Shown in pieces: positions 1-7,212 of a stretch of DNA of 45,175 bases (positions are counted from its first letter, which is position 1; the number at the start of each line of letters is the position of its first letter). A program made the position numbers and the translations under genes. The notes beneath the pieces are model-generated. The model was not told where the DNA came from, did not search any database, and saw only the letters and a list, made by a program, of their open reading frames with translations. The stretch lies in assembly GCA_902792515.1 (NCBI GenBank), contig CADAZX010000015.1, positions 1 to 45,175 on the forward strand. The letters are read 5' to 3'. This stretch comes from an uncultured Ruminococcus sp. (GTDB lineage: Bacteria > Bacillota > Clostridia > UBA1212).

Positions 1-99
1 TCAGAGAGATTTGTAAAACAAAATTACAAATGGAAGTTCCCGCAAGACAGAATTCCACTTCGCGCCCCCTGAAGTGGAAGTTAACTTTTCACTTCACAG
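1..99. repeat. 99-bp direct repeat, left copy
   Basis: Matches 5409-5507 in the same orientation with a single mismatch (position 66 C versus A). It contains a 9-bp perfect stem, TTCCACTTC against GAAGTGGAA, and further GAAGTG/CACTTC arms. The right copy lies just upstream of a broken IS30-type transposase reading leftward. By analogy this copy is probably the end of a second such element that lies left of the window. The window edge cuts it, so its true left limit is unknown. Confidence 0.9.
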
Positions 100-123
100 C
101 CGTGTTAAATCCTAAAGACGGGG

Positions 124-152
124 TTGACTTCAGCAAGCAGTGATTGTATAAT
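124..152 (+). promoter_or_regulatory. sigma-A type promoter of the peptidase/ABC block
   Basis: TTGACT (124-129), a 17-base spacer and TATAAT (147-152). It lies about 50 bases ahead of the coding start at 204, which has GGAGG at 192-196. It sits just inside the left repeat, so the block carries its own promoter. Confidence 0.75.
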
Positions 153-203
153 AATTATGGGGTTGATTATTCTTTCTCTTGATTTATTATTTGGAGGCTT
201 TTT

Positions 204-944
204 ATGAAACGAATTTTAATTGTCATTTTATCCATTTGTTTGTTTTCAAGCATTTTAACCTGCAATGCACAGGTAACCTCTTCTTCTCCTGATTCGACTA
301 TAGTGGATGCATATAATTCTGTTGCTATTAGAAATGATATAATCAGTTACTATAATCTCGAATCAAAAACTAATGTCACGGTTACATATAAGAGTTCAAA
401 TTATACATACCTTGTGAATTTAAATCAGGCGCAATTGGAATTCTATTATGGCGTAATGACCGGCAATTATGCAAATGAATCGTGTTCATCAACAGCTGTC
501 GTTGATTTGATAAAACACTTTAATGGACTAATGGACACGCAAAACGCATACAATAGTTTCCTCAATCAGGCCTATATTAATGGCTATTTTACTTCTAACA
601 GAGGGCAGTTACAGGGGTCGAAGTATAAACAGGGAATAACCCTTTGCGCATCCCAAAACAGTGTAAGCGGAAACGGTGCTGAGTATACTTACAATAAAAG
701 AGCTAGAACGAGAAATGCGTTAAACAACGATCAATTGGTATTACTTTCTTTAGGCTGGGCCAATCATTCTGTCGTTGCAACAGGAATTGAAAAGTATACT
801 GTATCCTATACTGAGGGAGGTACAGTTCATTCTTTTGAAGCCGAGTACTTTATGGTTAATGAAAACTGGGCGAGAGCGGGGGGCTCTTTGGTGTTAGCAC
901 AGCGTTTTTCTGATTCCACCGGAGCGGCATTCATTCTTCAGTAA
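204..944 (+). CDS. secreted papain-like (C39-type fold) cysteine peptidase homologue
   Basis: The 246-residue protein begins with a hydrophobic signal segment (residues 1-22). A cysteine at 20 is followed by NAQ, but Thr at -1 makes a lipobox doubtful. The order of candidate catalytic residues fits the papain/C39 fold: Cys94 in an NESCSSTAVVD helix start, His188 in WANHSVVATG, and Asn219 in MVNENW, resembling the Asn-x-Trp of C39_2-like and papain-like enzymes. I infer an exported peptidase or a peptidase-like substrate; no family member is identified firmly. GGAGG precedes the ATG by seven bases. It is the first gene of an AT-rich operon-like run with two membrane proteins and an ABC exporter. 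An inactive or bacteriocin-like role is also possible. Confidence 0.6.
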   Translation: MKRILIVILSICLFSSILTCNAQVTSSSPDSTIVDAYNSVAIRNDIISYYNLESKTNVTVTYKSSNYTYLVNLNQAQLEFYYGVMTGNYANESCSSTAVVDLIKHFNGLMDTQNAYNSFLNQAYINGYFTSNRGQLQGSKYKQGITLCASQNSVSGNGAEYTYNKRARTRNALNNDQLVLLSLGWANHSVVATGIEKYTVSYTEGGTVHSFEAEYFMVNENWARAGGSLVLAQRFSDSTGAAFILQ

Positions 945-984
945 ATGAAATGTCTTTGTGATTTGTTTATCTTGGAGGTTCAAG

Positions 985-1704
985 ATGAGTTCCGTCAAAA
1001 AGAAGCTTATCCCGATAATTACAGTCGTTGTTTTGGTTCTTATCGCGCTGGTTGTTTTTATTGTTGTTTCAAAACTCCCCAAGGATTCCGGAATGGTTCA
1101 TGTTCAACAAGAGTACCTAGACGGAACTTTGCTTGACCTCGGAGAGTGGAAGGGAACGCTGTCAACTATCAACGAGTATTTCAGTGCATCTATTGAAGAT
1201 TTAGACGGTTTACTGGATGCCGTGCGAAACAGTGATTTTTATGATGAAAAGCTTGAATTTGACTGCCTTTACGGGTACTATTCGACTATTATATATTTGG
1301 TGGTTGACGGTAAAGCATTTTCTTTACAGTTCTGGGGTGGAGATCATATTGCCATCGCCCCGCTTCAAACAATATACTATGACGTTCTGTTTAAAACCGA
1401 TCTCTCGAGGATGATGTATGCGCCTGTTGACACATGGAATTCCCGAAAAACAGACAGCAAAACCGGCAAATATGTTGCATCCGAATGGATGGCGGCAGTA
1501 TCACTTGACGATATCAGATATCTTTACTCAAAAATCGATAGCGATATGTACGAGATTACCGATGACGCCATTTACGCTAAATGCTATGTTCAGGATGTTG
1601 ACGAAATCTCCTGGGAATTGATATCAATTGATAAGACGGATAAATATGGGGTTAAGATTTATGAAGACGAGACCGGAAAAGTTATGGTGGAAGTCCTTTA
1701 TTAA
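985..1704 (+). CDS. bitopic membrane protein, paralogue 1
   Basis: The ATG at 985 was chosen over an upstream in-frame start at 958 because GGAGG lies at 974-978, six bases before it. The 239-residue product has a short Lys-rich N-terminus, one strong membrane span (about residues 8-27) and an outside domain of about 210 residues. That domain is homologous to the next gene: both contain a TL-DLG segment, a D-LL-(A/S)V-(N/K)S-FYD segment, a phenylalanine-serine-leucine-glutamine stretch (FSLQ) and a DI-YLYS motif near the end. I recognise no known family. The 3' end overlaps the start of the following gene, which suggests coupled translation. Confidence 0.7.
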   Translation: MSSVKKKLIPIITVVVLVLIALVVFIVVSKLPKDSGMVHVQQEYLDGTLLDLGEWKGTLSTINEYFSASIEDLDGLLDAVRNSDFYDEKLEFDCLYGYYSTIIYLVVDGKAFSLQFWGGDHIAIAPLQTIYYDVLFKTDLSRMMYAPVDTWNSRKTDSKTGKYVASEWMAAVSLDDIRYLYSKIDSDMYEITDDAIYAKCYVQDVDEISWELISIDKTDKYGVKIYEDETGKVMVEVLY

Positions 1705-2344
1705 ATGGCTCATAGTCATCGTTATTCTCTTTTCCGCGCTTATTCTTACCAGGGGGATTATCGAGAACGTCAATGCAGTTTCACTGTCCGTTCAATCCAT
1801 TTTAGGAGATACCCTTGATCTCGGTTCATACTCAGGCTTAAAATCTGAGCTTTCAAGCGGTTTTTCCGGCAAAATATTTAACCCGGACAGGCTTCTTGCG
1901 TCAGTCAAAAAAAGTGAGTTTTATGATGACAGACTATTCTTTGAAAAAGATGACGGCAGCAAGCTACTCTACATAATAAAAAATGACAGTGTTTTCTCAC
2001 TGCAAATTGATGGGTACCAGGTTGAATTTAAAGCTCTTGCCGCGGTTTATTCACAGAAGGCTGTCTTTTGTATAGTTGACGCTTACGGCGACAGTTATCG
2101 CTCTCCGTACGGATATCAACCCGGTGAATGGCGCGATGATGACATCAATATGAGGGATATATTATATTTGTATAGTCAAATGTCCCCGGATCTATATATG
2201 GTGAAAAATGATTCGGTATATCTTAAAGGCTATAGCTTACTTCATCCTGAGCAAAGAAACCCTACGGATGATTATGTTTTTCGTGTTTTTGAAAACAACG
2301 GCAGAATTTGCGTTGAACTGTTAGGGAATTCGACAAATGAATAA
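1661..2344 (+). CDS. bitopic membrane protein, paralogue 2
   Basis: Tandem homologue of the preceding gene: one N-terminal span (about residues 11-28) followed by an outside domain sharing the TLDLG, FYD, FSLQ and ILYLYSQM-type motifs. The frame is open from a TTG at 1628; ATG codons at 1646 and 1661 are more likely starts, and 1661 is my choice with low certainty because none has a strong ribosome site. The start lies inside the preceding gene, and the TAA stop (2342-2344) overlaps the ABC ATPase start by 8 bases, so the genes are tightly coupled. Being anchored outside beside an exporter would suit an immunity, sensing or accessory role; this is inference. Confidence 0.65.
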   Translation: MKTRPEKLWWKSFIKWLIVIVILFSALILTRGIIENVNAVSLSVQSILGDTLDLGSYSGLKSELSSGFSGKIFNPDRLLASVKKSEFYDDRLFFEKDDGSKLLYIIKNDSVFSLQIDGYQVEFKALAAVYSQKAVFCIVDAYGDSYRSPYGYQPGEWRDDDINMRDILYLYSQMSPDLYMVKNDSVYLKGYSLLHPEQRNPTDDYVFRVFENNGRICVELLGNSTNE

Positions 2345-3128
2345 CATTACGAAGAATTACGGAAAGAATACAGTGCTAAAAGATGCGTCCTTTTCATTTG
2401 AGAAAAACGCTGTTAACCTTGTTATAGGTAAAAACGGCAGTGGAAAGACGACTCTTTTTAAAACTCTTTACGGTCTTATCAGGCAGTTTGAAGGCGAAAA
2501 GGAACATCTCGATTACAAGATGATGAGTGAAAATTCAGTTTTTTTCAAGAGACGAAGCGGAATGGAAAACCTCGAATACTTCCTTGACAAAGTAGAACTT
2601 CAAAATGTTGACGAGTTTATTGAAGCGTTCGGTATGCGCGACTTTATTCATCGAAAAGTGAAGACATACTCTCAGGGAATGAGAAAAAAGCTTGCATTGA
2701 CGATGATATTGTCTTCAACCTGTGACGTGATGCTTATGGACGAGCCCACCAACGGTCTGGACGTGCCTTCGGTGATGATTCTAAAGTCGATTATTGAAAA
2801 AAAGAAAAACTCTGTGACAATCGTTATATCGAGCCACGACGTTGGTCTTTTTGACAAACGGTTCGCAGACGCAGTATTCCTGATTAGGGATAAAACCGTT
2901 TCAAGAGTTATGACGGATGAACAGACGTCGTCTCTTTATATTGTCGCGACATTGAGACCGATTGATGAAAACATGTTTTCAGTTATAGACAGATACACTG
3001 ACGGCAGCTATTGCATCAGGATCAACAAGGGTGAGGAAGCGGATGCGGCATGCGCACTTGCGGCCTTCGGGCTGGTGTTGTTTAGACCGTCGGACGCTGC
3101 GGGAATAAAAGCGGGGTTGCTGTCATGA
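2337..3128 (+). CDS. ABC transporter ATP-binding protein
   Basis: The 263-residue ATPase has Walker A GKNGSGKTT (31-39), signature YSQGM (111-115), Walker B VMLMDE (131-136) with the D-loop right after, and the switch His167 in SSHD. It lacks a long Q-loop region, and a C-terminal extension of about 70 residues follows the core. The arrangement is that of short exporter ATPases that pair with separate ABC-2-type permeases. It overlaps the paralogue before it by 8 bases and the permease after it by 4 (ATGA), so the two transporter subunits are surely co-translated. The substrate is unknown; the secreted protein at 204 is a candidate. Confidence 0.92.
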   Translation: MNNITKNYGKNTVLKDASFSFEKNAVNLVIGKNGSGKTTLFKTLYGLIRQFEGEKEHLDYKMMSENSVFFKRRSGMENLEYFLDKVELQNVDEFIEAFGMRDFIHRKVKTYSQGMRKKLALTMILSSTCDVMLMDEPTNGLDVPSVMILKSIIEKKKNSVTIVISSHDVGLFDKRFADAVFLIRDKTVSRVMTDEQTSSLYIVATLRPIDENMFSVIDRYTDGSYCIRINKGEEADAACALAAFGLVLFRPSDAAGIKAGLLS

Positions 3129-4081
3129 GAAAGCTGTTTAAAGAAATACTCGGAAGCAAAATAATAGCTTTGCTGTTAATATTCGGGACAGTCATATTAT
3201 CTTTATATGCCGTCTATTTTAACGCCCGTGCGGATGAAAACATTCATTCACACCGTTATGATTACGGGCAAACAGGATCAAAAGAGGAAATACAAAAATC
3301 TATTGACGAAGCTGAGGCAGAGTATGAAGATCTGATAAGCATGTCGTCTTACGATAGTAAGAACGTGAGATTACAGAGAGAGAAACTATTTGTCCTGAAG
3401 GAGCTTTTCAACCACGCTGACGAAGTAGGCTTGACGGATTTGTATGAGGGTTTGAAAGCAGATCAACAGGACGCTTGCTCATTTATTGCCGAATCAGTTC
3501 CCATTGCGGCTGTACTTACTGTAATAATGGTGGTTGTCTTGGCTGCTACGCTTATTACTGCGGAGTTTGACGAGGGCGTGCAAATTTACATCTATTATAC
3601 CTCCAGAACAAAACATATGCTGAAACGCGCAGCCACGGTCCTTATCACGGGCCTTGCAGCATATCTGTGGTTCTGCGGCTTCGTGTTTTTCATTTCAAAA
3701 GCCTTCCCCGAGTTTCACACTCACGGGCTTATAGTAACTGCTGACCGGGCATATATTGTCGGCATCAAGTCGTATTTGTTGACGTATGTTTTCGCACGAT
3801 ATTTCTTCATCTTTTTATTCGCCTCTCTGCTGATAATACTGACCGCGGTCATTGTCCGCAAATCCCTTCCTCTTTACGGAATAAGTGCCGGAATCATAGG
3901 TGTTTATTACGCGCTCGGAGCTTTTTATCCAAAACCCCTGGCGTTGCTCGGACTGGGTGGAGAAAGGCTGATGTACTTCTGCACCAAGATATATTATGAT
4001 TTGACACCGCTTTATTCCTTCTTCATTGTGGCATTGATCATATTGTATCTCAGATTGGTTTTTGAGCGGATAGATTTATAG
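3125..4081 (+). CDS. ABC transporter permease (ABC-2-like)
   Basis: The 318-residue membrane protein has an N-terminal span (about 11-32), a hydrophilic, probably external segment rich in Glu/Asp (about 33-115), then five or six further spans (about 120-145, 170-192, 222-245, 250-270, 290-312). This matches the general plan of bacteriocin- or drug-export ABC-2-type permeases, though the sequence does not let me assign a subfamily. Start ATG overlaps the ATPase stop (ATGA). It is the last gene of the run from 204; the next 450 bases hold only hairpins and a short frame. Confidence 0.8.
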   Translation: MRKLFKEILGSKIIALLLIFGTVILSLYAVYFNARADENIHSHRYDYGQTGSKEEIQKSIDEAEAEYEDLISMSSYDSKNVRLQREKLFVLKELFNHADEVGLTDLYEGLKADQQDACSFIAESVPIAAVLTVIMVVVLAATLITAEFDEGVQIYIYYTSRTKHMLKRAATVLITGLAAYLWFCGFVFFISKAFPEFHTHGLIVTADRAYIVGIKSYLLTYVFARYFFIFLFASLLIILTAVIVRKSLPLYGISAGIIGVYYALGAFYPKPLALLGLGGERLMYFCTKIYYDLTPLYSFFIVALIILYLRLVFERIDL

Positions 4082-4142
4082 AGAAATAATAGCTTTGAGT
4101 ACTGAGCGCACTGTTCTAGCATCTATTAAGACCTAACGCAAA

Positions 4143-4228
4143 ATCTTTTAAGGCCTGACTAATTTGGAAAAATCGACTGTACGGCCTTAAAAGATCGGAT
4201 TTTCCGCATTTTTTGCCAAATCCGATCT
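4143..4228. repeat. two overlapping, mutually exclusive inverted repeats
   Basis: ATCTTTTAAGGCC (4143-4155) pairs perfectly with GGCCTTAAAAGAT (4183-4195). AGATCGGATTT (4192-4202) pairs perfectly with AAATCCGATCT (4218-4228). The two stems share bases 4192-4195, so they cannot both form fully. No clear T-run follows, so a simple terminator is not evident. The remaining intergenic stretch (4082-4530) shows only the short reading frame listed next. Confidence 0.7.
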
Positions 4229-4351
4229 AAAACGGCCGCACACCACATTTACGGGGTTGGAAGCAACATTCCAGCCCCGTTTTCAGTAGAAAAGCTAAGC
4301 CCGGTGTGATAGAATCATATCGGCAAATCGGGATTTGCGGAGTGAAATCGT

Positions 4352-4486
4352 ATGAAACAGTTAGGTAATATAAGAATAGAAGAATCTGGGAAAGATGTTG
4401 ATTGGACATACGACAGTGTTATTGTTACGCTGTATTCGATAGAGTCGCCCGATAAAACAGTTGTTTTACGATATAACATTGATTAA
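4352..4486 (+). CDS. possible 44-residue protein or gene remnant
   Basis: An ATG frame begins MKQLGNIRIEESGKDVDWTY and ends YNID with a TAA at 4484-4486. Its codon use resembles the neighbouring AT-rich genes and the residue mix is protein-like (alternating polar and beta-branched residues), but there is no good ribosome site. It could be the end of a decayed gene. I recognise no family. Confidence 0.3.
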   Translation: MKQLGNIRIEESGKDVDWTYDSVIVTLYSIESPDKTVVLRYNID

Positions 4487-4530
4487 CGTTAGCGCTTAAG
4501 ACGTAATACTAGGGGGGAGGTTCTGCCTGA

Positions 4531-5211
4531 ATGAATCCTAAATCGTCAAGTTCGGAAATAGTTACCACAAAAGCGGAAGTGTTCGAAATTATGGGCAACT
4601 ATTACGGCAGCGCTATATACCGAGATGCTATTAGAATTAAGCTGACAAAAGCGGAACTGACTCTGATCACCTCATTGCTTGACGAGATCAACGCCCTTGG
4701 TTACCAGTTCTCAAACCTTCACAAACTGACTGACAAGGCAGATTTACGTTTCATGCCAATTCTGCTGAAGTATTACGAACTGTGTGAACGCAAAGAATGG
4801 TTGATTGATTTGATGTGCCACAAGGAATACGCCGAGTACACTCCAATCATTGTCGAAAAATATCAATGTTCAACTGATCGAGAACTTCGATTCAGACTTT
4901 CAAATGCGCTTTACGCAATGAGGAAAAGGCAATATGTTCCGTGTTATCTCGATATCGTAAACAATCCTGATTATATTGGTCAAAACGATTTGATTCCCGT
5001 GATTCTCTGTAAGTATCATGTACAATTGTTTTCATCACGGTTTATAGAACTTTACAGACTTGTTCCCGAGGCGGTCGTCTGGAATTTGGCAAAGTACGGA
5101 TACATGCTTCGCGATCCGAATATGCTTCCATTGTTAGAGGAACTTACTAATGCCGAAGACAAAGACATTGCGGCTTTTGCCAGAAAATCCGTACGAGCGT
5201 TTGAATCGTAA
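4531..5211 (+). CDS. helical-repeat-like (HEAT-like) cytoplasmic protein
   Basis: The 226-residue soluble protein lacks a signal or membrane span. Paired amphipathic helices with recurring Leu/Tyr-rich patterns (about 50-215), such as RFMPILLKYYELCERKEWL and the later MLPLLEELTNAEDKDIAAFA, suggest a HEAT/ARM-like solenoid, as in adaptor proteins. A purine-rich GGGGGGAGG run lies about 11 bases before the ATG. The stop codon at 5209-5211 abuts the broken IS30 transposase, so the insertion-sequence boundary lies immediately after this gene and its natural C-terminus may have been altered. The function is unknown. Confidence 0.65.
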   Translation: MNPKSSSSEIVTTKAEVFEIMGNYYGSAIYRDAIRIKLTKAELTLITSLLDEINALGYQFSNLHKLTDKADLRFMPILLKYYELCERKEWLIDLMCHKEYAEYTPIIVEKYQCSTDRELRFRLSNALYAMRKRQYVPCYLDIVNNPDYIGQNDLIPVILCKYHVQLFSSRFIELYRLVPEAVVWNLAKYGYMLRDPNMLPLLEELTNAEDKDIAAFARKSVRAFES

Positions 5212-5367
5212 TTTGCGATGTTCTTTGATTTCTTTTCCGATAGTAGATTTCTCCTTTCCAAGAGTATCTGCAATGGCAGACTTAGTGGAACCGTTTCTGA
5301 TTCCGGTTTCGATTATTATGCGCTCTTCTCTGGTAAGATGTTTTCCTGAATTAGATTTTTTCATCAT
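5212..5367 (-). pseudogene. 5' fragment of an IS30-family transposase
   Basis: Reading leftward from ATG at 5367 (GAGGTG ribosome site just upstream), about 50 residues match the N-terminal helix-turn-helix of IS30 transposases: KHLTREERIIIETGIRNG, then SAIADTLGKEKSTIGKEIK. Homology stops at about 5212, and the frame then runs into the antisense of the preceding gene. The DDE catalytic domain is absent, so it cannot be active. It marks the right edge of the AT-rich block. Confidence 0.8.
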
Positions 5368-5408
5368 TGTCACCTCGAAATTAGAGCCGGCGAGGTATTA
5401 TCCGATAT

Positions 5409-5507
5409 TCAGAGAGATTTGTAAAACAAAATTACAAATGGAAGTTCCCGCAAGACAGAATTCCACTTCGCGCACCCTGAAGTGGAAGTTAACTTTTCAC
5501 TTCACAG
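5409..5507. repeat. 99-bp direct repeat, right copy
   Basis: 98 of 99 bases equal positions 1-99, same orientation. It lies 42 bases upstream of the broken IS30-type transposase start and carries the TTCCACTTC/GAAGTGGAA hairpin. The position suggests the terminal region of that insertion sequence. Immediately after it, GGCGCCCGT is repeated two and two-thirds times (5507-5530), perhaps a scar at the junction with core DNA. Confidence 0.9.
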
Positions 5508-5542
5508 GCGCCCGTGGCGCCCGTGGCGCCGCTAAAAAACTC

Positions 5543-5571
5543 TTGAAGAACGGACAAAAAAATGGTATAAT
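5543..5571 (+). promoter_or_regulatory. sigma-A promoter of efp
   Basis: TTGAAG (5543-5548), 17-base spacer, TATAAT (5566-5571). It would give an untranslated leader of about 160 bases before efp. The leader (5578-5740) holds a short CCGGAC/GTCCGG hairpin but no riboswitch motif that I recognise. Confidence 0.75.
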
Positions 5572-5740
5572 ACAATGAAGTGTTGCGCGCAGCATTTCAG
5601 AAAGCTTCATGAGGGACGCTCCGGACACGGTCCGGCAGGCGGTTCAGGCGGTTTTAAAAGCGCGCATCACGTTTATTTTTTGATATGAGTCCCGGCGACG
5701 GGTTACTCGACACATACACTTAATTTGGAGGTTTTAATTT

Positions 5741-6298
5741 ATGCTGACAGCCGGTGATTTTAGAAATGGCGTAACTTTTGAAATGGATAACGGCGTATGG
5801 CAGGTCGTTGAATTTCAGCATGTGAAACCGGGAAAAGGCGCGGCGTTCGTAAGAACGAAAATGAAAAACGTCATTACCGGTGCCACGGTTGAGAGATCCT
5901 TCAACCCTACCGACAAATTCGAAAACGCGAGAGTAGACAGACGCGACATGCAGTATCTCTACAGCGATGAGGACCTTTACTACTTCATGGACCTCGAGAC
6001 GTATGACCAGCTGCCCATCGACGCGGCAACGATTGGCGACTCGCTCAAGTTCGTGAAAGAGAACGACATCTGCAAGGTCCTCTCGTACAAGGGCAACGTT
6101 TTCGGTATTGAGCCGCCCATTTTCGTTGAACTCGAAGTAACCGAGACCGAGCCCGGATTCAAGGGCGACACGGCGACCGGAACGGTCAAGCCCGCGATCG
6201 TCGAGACCGGCGCGATGGTCAGAGTTCCTCTGTTCATCAACGTTGGCGACAGGATCCGCATCGACACGCGCACCGAAGAGTACATGGAGAGAGCCTGA
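5741..6298 (+). CDS. efp: elongation factor P
   Basis: EF-P binds stalled ribosomes between the P and E sites and speeds peptide-bond formation at proline runs. The 185-residue length and three-domain layout are typical: KOW-like N-terminal domain (1-63), then two OB domains (about 65-127 and 130-185). The tip loop KPGKGAAF places the normally modified lysine at residue 32, as in Bacillus-type EF-P. The C-terminal [17 protein letters not shown] is characteristic. GGAGG precedes the start. Followed by a CD1247-type gene, an order I recall as common in Clostridia. Confidence 0.98.
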   Translation: MLTAGDFRNGVTFEMDNGVWQVVEFQHVKPGKGAAFVRTKMKNVITGATVERSFNPTDKFENARVDRRDMQYLYSDEDLYYFMDLETYDQLPIDAATIGDSLKFVKENDICKVLSYKGNVFGIEPPIFVELEVTETEPGFKGDTATGTVKPAIVETGAMVRVPLFINVGDRIRIDTRTEEYMERA

Positions 6299-6300
6299 TT

Positions 6301-6497
6301 TTCGGCTTTTGATTTTCGGCTCTTTGCGCAGTCAGCGGGGTTGTGATAATTATATAAGGAGCCTTCGGCAGATTGGCTGCTGACTGCTTCGCGCGAGCGA
6401 ACCTCTCGCAGTATTCTCATACAGCTTCGGATTCGCGCACGCGAAAATAGCTCGAAAATCCCGTTTCGGCTCTTAATTTTCGGCTCTTTGCGCAGTC
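6301..6497. repeat. 33-bp direct repeat pair between efp and the zinc-ribbon gene
   Basis: Positions 6301-6333 and 6465-6497 agree at 31 of 33 bases; the last 22 bases of each, from ATTTTCGGCTCTTTGCG onward, are identical. They are 164 bases apart and frame most of the efp-downstream spacer. The spacer also contains several small TCGCG-rich inverted segments. No ribosomal or mobile-element origin is apparent. Confidence 0.85.
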
Positions 6498-6548
6498 GCA
6501 CTTTACGGCAGCTGTTTCGGCAGCTTGGATTTAAGAAAGGGTAAAACC

Positions 6549-7079
6549 ATGGGTTATTTGGCAGAACGTGTTAGTTATTTGAGAGGCCTCGTGGACGGCA
6601 TTTCGCTTGACAAATCTTCTCCCGAGAGCAGAATTTTCGACGAGATTCTCGAGCTTTTCGAGGACATCGTTACTTCGGTCGAAGCTATCGACGAGAAGCA
6701 GGACTCGCTGACGGAAGAACTCGAGTATACCCGCGAGGACGTCGACGCGCTTTACTACGACGACGATGACATCGAAGACGATGAAGACGGGGACGAGGAC
6801 AACGAGGAATACGAGGAAGAGGAGTATTACGACGAGTTCGAATGCCCGAACTGCGGCGAGATCCTTCCTGTTGACGAGGCGCTTCTCGACACCGAGGACG
6901 AGATCACTCTGACCTGCCCCGGCTGCGGCGAAAAGGTTACCATTTCGTTCGTGGACGAAGAGGACGAAGAGGACGAAGAGGATGAGGCAGACGGCGAAGA
7001 CGGAGAAGACGAGGGCTTCGATTGCGACGGCGACTGCGACAACTGCCCTGCGGGGGACGACGAAGAGCTTCCGTTTTAA
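6549..7079 (+). CDS. CD1247-type zinc-ribbon protein
   Basis: The start at 6549 is preceded by AAAGGG. The N-terminus MGYLAERVSYLRGLVDGI followed by a coiled-coil segment (to about residue 65) matches the CD1247 N-terminal domain family of Clostridia. A very acidic linker leads to a zinc ribbon with CPNCGE (about 96-101) and CPGCGE (about 121-126), then a second Asp/Glu run and an extra cysteine cluster, CDGDCDNC, near the C-terminus. The role is unknown; zinc binding is inferred from the paired CxxC motifs. Its place right after efp suggests a link to translation or growth control. Confidence 0.8.
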   Translation: MGYLAERVSYLRGLVDGISLDKSSPESRIFDEILELFEDIVTSVEAIDEKQDSLTEELEYTREDVDALYYDDDDIEDDEDGDEDNEEYEEEEYYDEFECPNCGEILPVDEALLDTEDEITLTCPGCGEKVTISFVDEEDEEDEEDEADGEDGEDEGFDCDGDCDNCPAGDDEELPF

Positions 7080-7111
7080 GAGCGGCGCATCGCGAATCTA
7101 AGATTTAATAT

Positions 7112-7156
7112 GGCAGCCTTGCGCGGATTGAAAGTGACGCCCTGGCTGCCGTTTTT
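7112..7156 (+). terminator. probable intrinsic terminator after the zinc-ribbon gene
   Basis: GGCAGCC (7112-7118) pairs with GGCTGCC (7144-7150) across a 25-base loop, followed by GTTTTTGATTTT. The large loop makes it a moderate candidate. Confidence 0.5.
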
Positions 7157-7212
7157 GATTTTATTTCCGGGAAATTTGGCGGATTTCCGGGAAATAACGA
7201 AAGGATTAGTTT

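Noticed and set aside
4227..4409. A 60-codon minus-strand frame downstream of the permease
   Set aside because: It covers one arm of a hairpin and has no start signal; the plus-strand 44-codon frame is slightly better but also weak.
5150..5578. A plus-strand frame across the IS30 fragment
   Set aside because: It is antisense to the transposase remnant and runs through the 99-bp repeat; no independent coding sign.
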